Source of the DNA: Streptomyces sp. DT2A-34
GTDB lineage: Bacteria > Actinomycetota > Actinomycetes > Streptomycetales > Streptomycetaceae
Direction: 5' to 3'
Length of the DNA: 64,000 bases
Assembly (NCBI RefSeq): GCF_030499515.1
Contig: NZ_JASTWJ010000001.1
Coordinates: 6,862,001-6,926,000, forward strand
In this document: positions 31,467-43,095 of the stretch, piece by piece
Layout: the number at the start of each line of letters is the position of its first letter
Position numbering within the stretch: the stretch's first letter is position 1
Position numbers and translations under genes: made by a program
The notes under the pieces: generated by a model
What the model saw: the letters and a program-made list of their open reading frames with translations, nothing else
Database searches by the model: none
Told to the model about the DNA's origin: nothing

Positions 31467-31790
31467 GGTTCGCTCGCCCCCGCCGCCCCTACCCGTCCCA
31501 TCCTGAAGGGGCTCCGCCCCTTCGACCCCGGCCAGGGGGCTCTGCCCCCTGGACCCCCGCTCCTCAAACGCCGGAGGGGCTGGAATTACCCGCCCGGCGT
31601 CCGAGGACGAGGCCACACCATCCCTAACCCCCACCCACCCACAGGGGGCTTCACCTCTCAACGCCCGCCCAGGCATTCCAGCCCGTCCGGCGTTTGAGGA
31701 CAAGGCCCGTTCAGGGCCGAAGCGGGGGCCTGGGGGCGCAGCCCCCAGGGGACGGGAATGGGTAGGGGCGGCCGGGGCGAAGAACCCCGC
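31467..31790. repeat. Repeat family A, copy A3 (inverted relative to A1)
   Basis: The 394-bp gap after the GntR gene is almost all family-A sequence in the opposite orientation to A1. The order is AAGGGGC/GCCCCTT hairpin, CCAGGGGGC/GCCCCCTGG hairpin, TCAAACGCCGGAGGGGCTGG, a variable middle, TCCGGCGTTTGAGGAC, then the CTGGGGGC/GCCCCCAG hairpin. Similarity to A1 extends over roughly 130 bp on each side of the middle. No gene is evident in it. Confidence 0.85.
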
Positions 31791-31855
31791 GGTGCTGCCG
31801 GCGCAGGTCAGGAATCGAGAAGCGCCGCCCCACCGCCGCCGCTAGCGTGACGGGC

Positions 31856-32266
31856 ATGGACATCTCGATTCACGCCAGCTTTCTCCCGCATGACGACCCG
31901 GAGGCCTCCCTGGCCTTCTACCGCGACGCCCTCGGCTTCGAGGTCCGCACCGACGTCGGACAGGGCAAGATGCGCTGGATCACGGTCGGTCCCGTCGGCC
32001 AGCCGGGCACGTCCATCCTCCTCGCGCCCCCCGCCGCCGACCCCGGCATCACCGAGGACGAGCGCCGCACGATCACCGAGATGATGGCCAAGGGGACCTA
32101 TGGATGGATCCTGCTGGCCACCGCGAACGTCGACGACACCTTCGAGAAGGTGCAGGCGAGCGGCGCGGAGGTCGTCCAGGAGCCGACCGACCAGCCGTAC
32201 GGCATCCGCGACTGCGCCTTCCGCGACCCGGCGGGCAACCTGATCCGTATCCAGGCCCGGGGCTGA
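31856..32266 (+). CDS. Single-domain VOC family protein
   Basis: 136 aa from an ATG at 31856. One VOC domain is visible: [33 protein letters not shown], and the closing [13 protein letters not shown] with a candidate metal-binding Asp/Glu set (His8 and the C-terminal acid region). Such proteins include glyoxalases, dioxygenases and resistance proteins that sequester drugs. It lies 92 bp before the UvrA2 gene, and an AraC-type regulator follows, so the three may be linked in a resistance or detoxification function. Confidence 0.82.
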   Translation: MDISIHASFLPHDDPEASLAFYRDALGFEVRTDVGQGKMRWITVGPVGQPGTSILLAPPAADPGITEDERRTITEMMAKGTYGWILLATANVDDTFEKVQASGAEVVQEPTDQPYGIRDCAFRDPAGNLIRIQARG

Positions 32267-32358
32267 GCCCGCCCCCGACCCCGCCCCCCACCCCGCGCCC
32301 CCACCCCGGCGCCCCTACCGGCGACGTTCCCGACCGAGCTGTAGATGGAGACCACACG

Positions 32359-34722
<2,364 letters not shown>

Positions 34723-34827
34723 CCCGGGATGTGTCTCGCCTCGGCACCGGTGATGGCCCTGCTCGCCTCCCGCTCCCGCTCCGGTCGGACGCGGGAGTGG
34801 ACGGGGTGGGAGGCGGCCCGTGAAGAT

Positions 34828-35325
<498 letters not shown>

Positions 35326-35334
35326 CGGCGGGCC

Positions 35335-35453
35335 GGGGGCGCCGTCCCCTGTGCGGCGCCCCCGGCCCGGTACTGCGCCCCGTAAGGGGCGCGGGGAACT
35401 GCGCGACCAGCCCCCACCGGCCCGCAGCCTCATCACGGCACTTCCAGCGGAGC
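35335..35453. repeat. Dispersed repeat family B, copy B3 (inverted, diverged)
   Basis: In reverse complement this gap reads as family B: GAAGTGCCGTGATGAG, then GGGGCTGGTCGCGCAG and a CCCCGCGCCCCTTACGGGGC hairpin tail. It lies between the convergent AraC and membrane-protein genes, and also carries a GCGCCCC/GGGGCGC stem-loop suited to termination. Confidence 0.65.
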
Positions 35454-35454
35454 G

Positions 35455-36390
35455 CTAGGGCAGGGTCCGCTGGTAGTACTTGTCCTCGTCGGAGTCGTAG
35501 ACCAGCTTGCCGTCGGCGTCGTAGCCCTTGATGTGCGGCGCCACGGTGACCTGCTCGTTCAGCACGCCGGACGCCACGAACCAGCCGTGGTCGAGGGCGG
35601 CTTCTGCGCTGGAGTCGCCGTAGGACACCGTCACCCTGGCCACCGACGACTTGACCGTGCCGATCACACCCCACCGGAACGGAAGCTTCCAGTTGCCCCG
35701 GTCGAGGAACGACTGCTGGTAGAGCTTGCCGCTGTTGGGGTCGATGTACACCGGGCCCTCGTCCGGGATGACGTCGGCGTCGTTGCCGAAGCCGGAGACG
35801 CCCTGGGTCTCGCCGTTCTTGATGTTGCAGATCAGGTGGGTCTCCTCCGGCTGCTCCCGCACCGCGACGACGTACATGCCGTCGCCGGGCGTGTTGGAGT
35901 CGCCGGTACTGCGCATGGCCAGGAGGATCCGGTAGTCGTCCGGCGCGCCCGGGTCCGTGTCGCCCGCCATGGCTCCCGACCGCTGGTAGGCCAGGCACTT
36001 CTCCAGCCCGTCCGCCGCCTGCCCGAAGGTGATCCCGTCGAGCAGCTGCCCCTTCGTGGCCGGCCGCGCGGGCCCACTCGGGGTCGGGGACGGCGTCGGC
36101 GACGGGGACCGCGTGGCACTCACCGAGGGCGTCGGGGTCGTCGCCACGCCCCTCCCCGCACCCCCGCCGCTCAGCGCGTACGCCCCCACCGGCATCGCCG
36201 CCAGCGTCACCAGCACCGCCCCGGCCGCCGCCACCCGGCGCCGCCGCTCGGCCACGCCCCGGCGCCGGATCGCCGGATACGGCGCCGGTGACGGGCGGAT
36301 CGTGTAGGCGTCCTCGGCGAGCAGCTCCCGCAGCCGCTCCTCGAAGTCCGGCTCGCTCTGCGTTCCCTGTCGCCGCTCGTCGCCGTTCAC
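35455..36390 (-). CDS. Single-pass membrane protein, probable partner of the SigE-family sigma factor
   Basis: 311 aa from a GTG at 36390 that overlaps the sigma factor stop by 4 bases. Residues 1 to about 50 are cytoplasmic and acidic/Arg-rich (FEERLRELLAEDAYTI). One TM helix follows at about 51-72 (RRVAAAGAVLVTLAAMPVGA), then a Pro/Ser/Thr linker (about 80-110), then an extracytoplasmic domain with two Cys (KCLAYQRSG, HLICNIKNGET). I do not recognise the outer domain. The layout of a short inner tail, one TM and an outer sensor with coupled translation is what is expected of an anti-sigma-like or sigma-associated protein, though a canonical zinc anti-sigma motif is absent. Confidence 0.75.
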   Translation of the reverse strand: MNGDERRQGTQSEPDFEERLRELLAEDAYTIRPSPAPYPAIRRRGVAERRRRVAAAGAVLVTLAAMPVGAYALSGGGAGRGVATTPTPSVSATRSPSPTPSPTPSGPARPATKGQLLDGITFGQAADGLEKCLAYQRSGAMAGDTDPGAPDDYRILLAMRSTGDSNTPGDGMYVVAVREQPEETHLICNIKNGETQGVSGFGNDADVIPDEGPVYIDPNSGKLYQQSFLDRGNWKLPFRWGVIGTVKSSVARVTVSYGDSSAEAALDHGWFVASGVLNEQVTVAPHIKGYDADGKLVYDSDEDKYYQRTLP

Positions 36391-36911
36391 CTGCTGCCTC
36401 CTTGTCCGGACGGCGTCATCCGAGCGAGCCCCGGATACGTACGCAACTTCGCCAGCCCTTTGGACGCCTGGCTCTTGACCGTGCCGATGGAGCAGCCGAG
36501 CACGTCGGCCACCTCCGCCTCGGACAGGTCCTCCCAATAGCGCATGACTACCACCGCCCGCTGTTTGGGCGGCAGTTGGGCGAGCGCGCCGAGCAGCGCG
36601 CCCCGTTCGTCCACGCCCGTGTAGCCCGCCTCGCGTCCCGCCGTCTCCGGTGGCGCGGCGGTCAGCGACTCGGCGACGCGTCGCTTGCGGAAACGGTCGC
36701 TGTTGCAGCTGACCAGCATCCGCCGGACATACGCCTCCGGGTTGTCGGCGCGTGCCACCCGCCGCCATGAGCGGTACGCCTTCGCCAGCGCCGTCTGCGT
36801 CAGGTCCTCGGCATGGTGCGCGTCGCCCGTGAGCAGATACGCGGTCCGCACCAGGTGGGACCACCGCGCCCTGACGAATTCCTGGAACTGGGCCTCTGTT
36901 TCGGCCTGCAT
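36387..36911 (-). CDS. RNA polymerase sigma factor, SigE family (ECF)
   Basis: 174 aa from an ATG at 36911; an in-frame TTG at 36914 is possible. Region 2 is at residues about 5-80 (FVRARWSHLVRTAYLLTGD, AEDLTQTALAKAYRSW). Region 4 is at about 110-165 (ALAQLPPKQRAVVVMRYWED, EAEVADVLGCSIGTVKSQAS). The SigE-family subgroup (about 170 aa) is common in Streptomyces. It should direct RNA polymerase to a small set of extracytoplasmic-stress promoters. The overlapping downstream gene encodes a one-TM protein that probably controls it. Confidence 0.92.
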   Translation of the reverse strand: MQAETEAQFQEFVRARWSHLVRTAYLLTGDAHHAEDLTQTALAKAYRSWRRVARADNPEAYVRRMLVSCNSDRFRKRRVAESLTAAPPETAGREAGYTGVDERGALLGALAQLPPKQRAVVVMRYWEDLSEAEVADVLGCSIGTVKSQASKGLAKLRTYPGLARMTPSGQGGSR

Positions 36912-36974
36912 CAAGCACCCTCCCTCGCCCTCCAGACCACCGGTGCGGCGGATTCGGTTGCCCGGGGCGCGGGG

Positions 36975-37090
36975 GCTGTCTTAGCCCGTCCGGCGTTTGA
37001 GGACGAGGCCCGTTCAGGGCCGAAGCGGGGGTCTGGGGGCCGCAGGCCCCCAGGGATGGGACGGGTAGGGGCGGCGGGGGCGGAAATCCC
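36975..37090. repeat. Repeat family A, copy A4 (half element)
   Basis: The gap between the sigma factor start and the hydrolase stop holds the right half of a family-A element: GCCCGTCCGGCGTTTGAGGA, CGAGGCCCGTTCAGGGCCGA, then a CTGGGGG/CCCCCAG hairpin and GGGACGGGTAGGGGCGGC. Confidence 0.8.
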
Positions 37091-37123
37091 TCCGGTCCGC
37101 CGCCCCCGCCGCCGCGGGTGTGC

Positions 37124-38604
37124 TCAGTCGCAGTAGAGATCCCGGGCCGGCCGTTCCCCGGTCGCCAGGAAGCGGGACACGGTGGCGTCACCGCACGCGT
37201 TGCCGTTTTCCAGGTAGGCGCCATGGCCGGTGGAGTTCACGGTGACCATGACGGCCCGCCTGCCGAGGTCTTCGCGCAGCTTCAGGGCACCGCTCAGCGG
37301 CGTGGCCACGTCCCGCTCGTTCTGGACGAGGAGGACGTTGGACGGGCCGCGCTCGGTGGCCCGCACCGGCGCCTCCTTCGGCTGCCACGGCCAGGCGGCG
37401 CACATCATCGCGTTCCTCGGCATGCCCGCGGTCAGCGGATACTTCGCCCGGCTCTCGGCGACGCCCTTCTCGTACTCGGCCGCCGACCTGGGCCAGGCAC
37501 CGTCGTTGCAGATGGTGGCGGAGCCGACCGCGGCGCCGTTCTGCAGCGCGGGCAACGGCGGCAGCTGGGGCGCGGGCGGAACCTCGCCCTTCTGCGCGGC
37601 CAGCATCAGCTCGGCCAGGACCGGGTAGTCGTCGGGGTCGTAGAGGCTGTCCAACATGGTCTGGCGCAGTACGTTGCCGTTCAGCTCCGCCGGGTTGGCG
37701 TCGGGCCAGGGGATCGGCTCGCGGTCCAGGCGGGCGGCGAGGCGGAGAAAGAGCGGGCGCACCTCGGCGGCGGTGTGGGCGAGCCGGTACCGATTGCCGG
37801 GCGCCGACGCCCACTTGGCGAACTCGGGGAAGTTGTCCTCGACGCCCACCTCGAACGCCTGCAGCCAGGCGCGCTCCGCCCGCACCGGGTCGGCGTCGTC
37901 GTTGCTGTCCAGCACGATGCGGTCGGTGCGGTGCGGGAACAGCTCGAGGTACGCCGCGCCGACGTACGTGCCGTACGAGTCGCCCCACGCCGACAGCTTG
38001 CGTTCGCCGAGCGCGGCCCGGATGCGGTCGATGTCGCGGGCGTTGTTCTTGGTGCTGATGTGCTTCATCAGCTCGCCGCCATTGCGCGCGCAGGCGTCCG
38101 AGACGCGCCGGGCGTAGGCCATGTTCTCGGTGACGGACCCGTCGGGGGCGGGCCACGGGCGCGCCTTCGTCAGGGCGAGGTCGCCCTCCTGAAGGTCACA
38201 ACTGACCGGAGCCGAAGGCGCGTTGCCGCGCGGGGCGAACCCGATCAGGTCGTAGGCGTCCCGTACCTCCTGCGGCAGCCTCTGCCCCTTGTCCGAGGGT
38301 TCGCCGAGGCTCGTCCCCCGGGCCCACCCGCGATGATCAGCAGCGCGCCCCGGCGGGCCGACGGCTTCTCGCTGGGGATACGGGAGATGGCGAGGTCGAT
38401 CTTCGGGCCGGTGGGGTCGGTGTGGTCCATCGGTACGGACACGGTCGCGCACTCCTGCCGTGAATCCAGGCCGCCGCCCTCGCACTTGGTCCACTTCAGC
38501 GGCGCGGGCACGCCGGTGGCGGACGCGGTGAGGGGGGTGACGAGGCCGAAGACGACTCCGGAGGCGGCGGCGATCAGGGCGGCACTCTTGGTGATCTGCT
38601 TCAT
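37124..38604 (-). CDS. Secreted alpha/beta hydrolase, tripeptidyl-aminopeptidase (TAP) type, frameshifted
   Basis: The start frame from an ATG at 38604 gives a signal peptide (KQITKSAALIAAASGVV, then LTPLTASATG), PLKWTKCEG, the VPMDHTDPTGPKIDLAI segment and the oxyanion HGGPG-like IIAGGPGG. At the C5 run 38315-38319 (five G on the coding strand) one G seems lost. The next frame continues TSLGEPSDKGQRLP, the nucleophile elbow WGDSYGTYVG, and a TAP-like C-terminus with catalytic His in NSTGHGAYL and a final Cys. Joined, it is a normal S33-like secreted hydrolase of about 493 aa that would trim peptides or esters outside the cell. The break is a mutation or an assembly error. Confidence 0.85.
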
Positions 38605-38670
38605 GCACAGCAGCCTGCCGGTGATTGACGGCACGTCACATCCTGGTAACTCCCGGGCCCATGCTGGGGA

Positions 38671-39270
38671 TTACCCCCTCCCTGGCACCCTCCCCGGCCC
38701 CATGCCCGTCCCCGTCCCCGTCCCCATGCCTGTCCCCGCTCCCATCCCCAACCCCAATGTCATGATCAGCCGGTCCTCCCCGGGGCCCAGATAATCCCCG
38801 TGCACTCCTCCCTCGGCCGAGAACCCCAGCGACCGGTACAGCTGGATCGCCGCCGCGTTCGTCGGCTCCACGGTCAGCCGCACCTCATGGACCCGCTCCC
38901 GGCGCAACTGCCGCAGCACTTCCAGCATCAGCCGCTTGCCCAGCCCGCGGCCCCGCTGGTCGGCGCTGACGGCCAGGCTCAGGACCCAACACACGTAGCC
39001 GTCCGAGGAGTTGACGAAGAGGACATAGCCGTGCAGACACTCGCCGTCGTCGAGGACGAGGAAGCGGTCGCCGTGCGCGTCGAAGTGCTGGCGCAGCACG
39101 AAGTACGGGTACGGCTCCTCGGGGAAGACCTCCCGGTCCACGCGGAGGAGTTCGGGCAGATCCGCCTCGGTGACGCCCCTCATGGTCAGCGGCCGGTCGC
39201 TGAAGTCGGCGAAGAATGCCTGGTCAGTGGTGCCGCCCGAGAAAGGGAAACGTTCCTCCGGTACAGCCAT
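38671..39270 (-). CDS. GNAT-family N-acetyltransferase with repeat tail
   Basis: 199 aa. The acetyl-CoA-binding motif A reads SLAVSADQRGRGLGKRLML (R-G-x-G-x-G/K), and motif B is NAAAIQLYRSLGFSAEG. Preceding strands (YVLFVNSSDGYVCWVLS) complete the GNAT fold. The acceptor is unknown; protein N-terminal or small-amine acetylation are possibilities. After residue about 172 the protein becomes a G-M-G-x-G-T repeat of about 25 residues made by a hexanucleotide repeat. It is divergent from the SCO2525-type gene. Confidence 0.85.
   Translation of the reverse strand: MAVPEERFPFSGGTTDQAFFADFSDRPLTMRGVTEADLPELLRVDREVFPEEPYPYFVLRQHFDAHGDRFLVLDDGECLHGYVLFVNSSDGYVCWVLSLAVSADQRGRGLGKRLMLEVLRQLRRERVHEVRLTVEPTNAAAIQLYRSLGFSAEGGVHGDYLGPGEDRLIMTLGLGMGAGTGMGTGTGTGMGPGRVPGRG
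38690..38755. repeat. Degenerate GTCCCC hexanucleotide repeat in the GNAT C-terminus
   Basis: Units of the type GTCCCC/ATGCCC repeat about ten times and encode the Gly/Met/Thr tail on the minus strand. Slippage in whole units keeps the frame. Confidence 0.85.
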
Positions 39271-39451
39271 CAGCCGCCCCCTGTGTGATGGAATGGAGTC
39301 ACTCGTGCGGGTGAGTACCTGTTGCCTGCCGTTTCAGGTGCTCACCAGAGGTCCGCCCATCTTGAGGAGCGCGGTCCGGGTCTTCAAGACTGCCCTGCTG
39401 GTTATGCCTCGACGCGCTCCCGATGCGCCTGTTTTTGGTACCGTTGGTGGA

Positions 39452-40249
39452 ATGACCCAGAGATCGTCGGGGGGCGTCCAGGTGAAGAATGCCGATGTGC
39501 CATGGGACGAGGCATTCGACTCGATCGCCTACCTTGATCACAATTACCGCGACTTACAGGAAGAGGACGCGGAGATCCTGCAGATCATCCGGGATCATTT
39601 CGGCGATCATTTCCGGAAGCAGGGCGTCGGGCCGGTTTCCGGTATCGATGTGGGTGCCGGCGTCAATCTCTATCCCGCACTGACCATGCTGCCGTGGTGC
39701 GACGAGATCACCCTCTTCGAGCGCTCCTCCTCGAATGTCGAGTACCTGGACAGCCAGGTCGACTCCTACGAGGAGAACTGGGACAAGTTCTGGACGGCCC
39801 TGTGCCGGAAGAAGGCCTACCGCTCCCTTGATGTGGACCCGCGTGAGAAGTTCCGCAAGGTCGTCAAGGTCGAGCAGGGTGACCTCTTCGAACTCAAGCG
39901 GTACGAGGGACGGTGGTCCGTGGGGACCATGTTCTTCGTCGCCGAGTCGATGACGGCCTCTCCCGGCGAGTTCGCGCTGGGCGTGGAGCGTTTCATGCGG
40001 TGCCTCGCCCCCGGTGCCCCGTTCGCCGCCGCTTTCATGGCGCATTCACAGGGTTATCACGCGGGTGAGCATTTCTTCCCCGCGTGTGACGTGGGAGAGT
40101 CCGATGTGTACGCGAGCCTGGAGCGGTTTGCGAGGGACTTCAAGGTCAGGCCGCTCAAATCCTCGGCGCGAGTGCGCCAGGGGTACAAGGGCATGCTGGT
40201 CGCCCACGGTTGGCGCCGAAATTCGGATGTCGACATTCCGGTCAACTGA
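39452..40249 (+). CDS. SCO2525-family SAM-dependent methyltransferase (NNMT/PNMT-like)
   Basis: 265 aa from an ATG at 39452. Motif I is SGIDVGAGVNLYPAL, followed by DEITLFERSSSNVEYL. The D-x-G-x-G-xxx-Y...EITL...N-x-E-x-L pattern closely resembles NNMT/PNMT/TEMT N-methyltransferases. ERFMRCLAPGAPFAAAFMA is the later strand and helix typical of class I methyltransferases. It probably transfers a methyl from SAM to a small amine or similar acceptor. A TTA Leu codon at 39554-39556 suggests bldA dependence. It heads the SCO2524-2521 operon; a 71-bp gap separates it from the next gene. Confidence 0.82.
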   Translation: MTQRSSGGVQVKNADVPWDEAFDSIAYLDHNYRDLQEEDAEILQIIRDHFGDHFRKQGVGPVSGIDVGAGVNLYPALTMLPWCDEITLFERSSSNVEYLDSQVDSYEENWDKFWTALCRKKAYRSLDVDPREKFRKVVKVEQGDLFELKRYEGRWSVGTMFFVAESMTASPGEFALGVERFMRCLAPGAPFAAAFMAHSQGYHAGEHFFPACDVGESDVYASLERFARDFKVRPLKSSARVRQGYKGMLVAHGWRRNSDVDIPVN

Positions 40250-40320
40250 TCGGCGAATCTTCACAAGAGAACAGTGAATTGCTCAACTGATGGCAGGGCG
40301 GCCTGTGTGAGGGGCATGGG

Positions 40321-42171
40321 ATGCAGATCAAGCCACGCCAGCATCTGCTGGACATCTGGCAGGCGATCGCTCGGCACTCTTTCGCCGGGGGAGAGTGGGA
40401 GTGGGGCGAATGGGGCGGAGTGAGCAGCGTCGCCGACGCCGAGCGACTGCTCTGCCTGCTGTACCCGGCCACGGAGATCCCCGCGTTCCGGCTGGACGAC
40501 CCTGACACCACACAGGACGACGTCCAGCAGGCGCTGAAGAAGGCGGGCGGGAGGCTGGACCTCCCGGCCAACATCGTCACGGCCGCGGCCGAGTTCATGC
40601 GGACCCACACCGGGGAGGACAAGCGGCCCACCTTCGCCGGGGGTTACTACTTCGGCTCCCGGGACAAGACCAAGGAGCTCACCGAGGAGCAGCGCCAACT
40701 CGGCGTGACCGACTCGTTCTCCATGTCGATCACCCTGTGCCTCGCCACGCTCGGCTTCCTCAAGGTCTACGAGACCAGGACCCGGCGCAGCGACATCAAG
40801 GAGACGATCGCCGAGCTGCGCCAGGCCACCAGCAACCGGCTCACCGCCGCCATGGTCAGCCTGCTGCGCTCCTTCGTCGTCAACGTCTTCGACACCGACG
40901 CCCCCCAGGGCCGTACCCTCTGCGAACTCCTCGGCCAGGGACGGATGTCGCAGCGGCAGGTGCTGAACAAGTTCCAGAACCGCTTCCGTCCGCTGCGCGC
41001 GGCGATCGTCGAGAGCGTCTACCTCGGTATCGACGTCCAGGAAGGCCTCAAGGACGAGAACCAACTGTTCGAGTGCGGCTGGGCGTGGAGCATGGTCAAG
41101 GACGCTCCCGAGGTCGAGACCAGCGAACCCATCGGGCCGCAGCCCGCGGGCGTCGCCAACGCGGTGCCGTATCTGTACTTCACCGTGGTCGCGCTCGACG
41201 GCATCCAGGACCTGTTCTCCGACCGCACGCTCACCCTGGGCCTGCTCAACACCGAGCAGCAGAAGCTCGCCGAGGCGCTCCGGCTGCGCTGGGAGCTCAC
41301 CCAGCAGTACTGGTCCGGCATCGCCCGCTTCGACGCCGACAGCTGGCCCCTGGAGGACATCCCCTGGCGTACGACGGGACAGCGGCTGGAGTCCGAGTAC
41401 TTCTCCCTCTCCGTCGCCGCCATCCTCGTGCACGACCTGATGCGGCGCCGGGCCACCGACGACGACCTGACCCGCACCGTCGGCGTCATGGAACGCCTCG
41501 CCGAACGCGGCCGCATCACCAGCCGGATGACCCGCGACGACCCGATGGTCCACCAGCTGCACAACGTGGGCGTCGCCCTGCCCCTGCAGGGCAGCGAGCG
41601 GATCGGTCCGCCCATGACGTGGTCCATGACCGACTTCTCGGCACAGCTGCTGAAGCGGACCGTCCAGCTGTGCACGCTGTCGCGCAACCTCGCCTCGCAC
41701 GACCGGCTGCTCAGACTCGCCGAGGACATCTTCGACCACATGTGGCGGCGCCGCATCCGCGACGGCGAGGGCATCGGCCTGTGGGACAACATCCACGCCG
41801 CCTACCCCGACGCGGAGATCCACAAGCGGCGCGTCCCGGTGTCCTGGAGTATCACCGAGCGGGTCACCGAGGTGATGGTCCAGGCCCACGAGATGTACCG
41901 GCAGCCACCGATCCGCAGCCTCGAACTCACCGAGCTGGCAAGGGCGTTGCTCAGCGAGTCCGCCCACCTGCTGGGCAACGAACAGATGGAACCCGCGCCC
42001 ACCGACGCCGGCCGGCACGGAATGGAACTCAGGAACATCGAGGTCAAGTTGCGCCGCGCCCGCAGCCTCGTGGACGAACAGCCGGGTACGGCCTACGCGT
42101 TGACGCTCGACGTGCTGGGACAGCTCGACTCGCTCGCCCGGGCCCGCGAAGCCGCGGACCGGGGAGTGTGA
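40321..42171 (+). CDS. SCO2524-family protein, function unknown
   Basis: 616 aa from an ATG at 40321. It matches the actinobacterial family named after SCO2524, but I recognise no enzyme motif. It begins MQIKPRQHLLDIWQAIARHS, has a WEWGEWGG stretch near residue 25, and is mostly helical with many Arg/Glu/Leu heptad-like runs. It has no signal peptide or TM segment, so it should be cytoplasmic. It has few cysteines and no P-loop. It ends 3 bp before the SCO2523-type gene and is transcribed with it, so the two products probably act together. Confidence 0.75.
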   Translation: MQIKPRQHLLDIWQAIARHSFAGGEWEWGEWGGVSSVADAERLLCLLYPATEIPAFRLDDPDTTQDDVQQALKKAGGRLDLPANIVTAAAEFMRTHTGEDKRPTFAGGYYFGSRDKTKELTEEQRQLGVTDSFSMSITLCLATLGFLKVYETRTRRSDIKETIAELRQATSNRLTAAMVSLLRSFVVNVFDTDAPQGRTLCELLGQGRMSQRQVLNKFQNRFRPLRAAIVESVYLGIDVQEGLKDENQLFECGWAWSMVKDAPEVETSEPIGPQPAGVANAVPYLYFTVVALDGIQDLFSDRTLTLGLLNTEQQKLAEALRLRWELTQQYWSGIARFDADSWPLEDIPWRTTGQRLESEYFSLSVAAILVHDLMRRRATDDDLTRTVGVMERLAERGRITSRMTRDDPMVHQLHNVGVALPLQGSERIGPPMTWSMTDFSAQLLKRTVQLCTLSRNLASHDRLLRLAEDIFDHMWRRRIRDGEGIGLWDNIHAAYPDAEIHKRRVPVSWSITERVTEVMVQAHEMYRQPPIRSLELTELARALLSESAHLLGNEQMEPAPTDAGRHGMELRNIEVKLRRARSLVDEQPGTAYALTLDVLGQLDSLARAREAADRGV

Positions 42172-42174
42172 ACC

Positions 42175-43095
42175 GTGCTGATCTTCGCCGCCTCCGACAA
42201 GGGAGGCACGGGCCGCTCCGTCACCAGCGCCAACCTCGCCTACCACCGGGCGCTGGCCGGGGATGACGTCTGCTACCTGGACTTCGACTTCGGCTCGCCC
42301 ACCGCGGCGGCCGTCTTCGACGTGGCCGACGCCCGGCAGGCCGTCGAGGACTCCGGTCTGCACGCCTACCTGACCGGCGAGGTCAGCGAGCCGGCCCGGA
42401 TCGACATCCTGGCCGAGACCGAGATGCAGGAGCTCCGGGAGAACCTGCCGCCCGGATGCGGCCGCATGGTGCTGATGCCCGGCGACCTCAGCGGCGGCGA
42501 GTTCGCCACCACCGACGACAACCTCCGCCGCTGCGTCGACCTGCTGACGAAGCTCTACTACGAGTTCGACCTGGTCATCGTCGATCTCAGCGCCGGCCGC
42601 TCGTACGCCGTCGACATGGCCCTGGAGGCCACCGCGCAGCCCGAGATGAGCGAGGTCACCGCTCGCTGGCTGGTCTTCCACCGCTGGACCCACCAGCATG
42701 TGGCAGCCGCGGCGAACCTGGTCTTCGGCAAGCGCGGCATCATCGCCGGCGGCGTCGCCCGCGGCCACGACGAGGAGGCCCTGAGCAGCGCCATCCGCTT
42801 CGTACGGGCTGCCGTGCCCGATCACAACTCGTCGCTGTGGTCGCAGGTATCCCCCACCCAGTCGAAGTGGATGCGTACGACCGACGGCGACCTCAAGCAA
42901 CTCGCCTCCAACCTCGGCATCGGCTACAGCCGGGTCCTCGGCTCCGTGCCCCTCGAACCGGTCCTGCAGTGGCGCGAGAAGCTCATCACCGAGGACGACG
43001 TGCTCAACAGTCAGATCGCCAACATGGACACCTGGGAGGAGCTGAGGAAGCTCTCCCGCCGTCTCACCGACGACGAGAGCTGGGAGCAGGCATGA
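42175..43095 (+). CDS. SCO2523-family variant P-loop protein (MinD/ParA-like)
   Basis: 306 aa, GTG start. The N-terminus LIFAASDKGGTGRSVTSANL is a deviant Walker A like that of MinD/ParA ATPases (xKGGxGKS). The signature Lys (DKGG) is kept, but the P-loop Lys is Arg (GRS). Walker B follows as DVCYLDFDFGSPTAA, and a later strand is YYEFDLVIVDLSAG. The fold suggests a dimerising nucleotide switch for positioning or assembly. The K-to-R change may reduce or alter hydrolysis. No amphipathic MinD-type C-terminal helix is obvious. Its stop overlaps the SCO2522 start (ATGA). Confidence 0.85.
   Translation: MLIFAASDKGGTGRSVTSANLAYHRALAGDDVCYLDFDFGSPTAAAVFDVADARQAVEDSGLHAYLTGEVSEPARIDILAETEMQELRENLPPGCGRMVLMPGDLSGGEFATTDDNLRRCVDLLTKLYYEFDLVIVDLSAGRSYAVDMALEATAQPEMSEVTARWLVFHRWTHQHVAAAANLVFGKRGIIAGGVARGHDEEALSSAIRFVRAAVPDHNSSLWSQVSPTQSKWMRTTDGDLKQLASNLGIGYSRVLGSVPLEPVLQWREKLITEDDVLNSQIANMDTWEELRKLSRRLTDDESWEQA

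Noticed and set aside
40261..42900. An 879-aa minus-strand frame opposite the SCO2524/2523-type genes
   Set aside because: The plus-strand genes have conserved motifs and coupling; the minus frame is compositionally biased with no motif.
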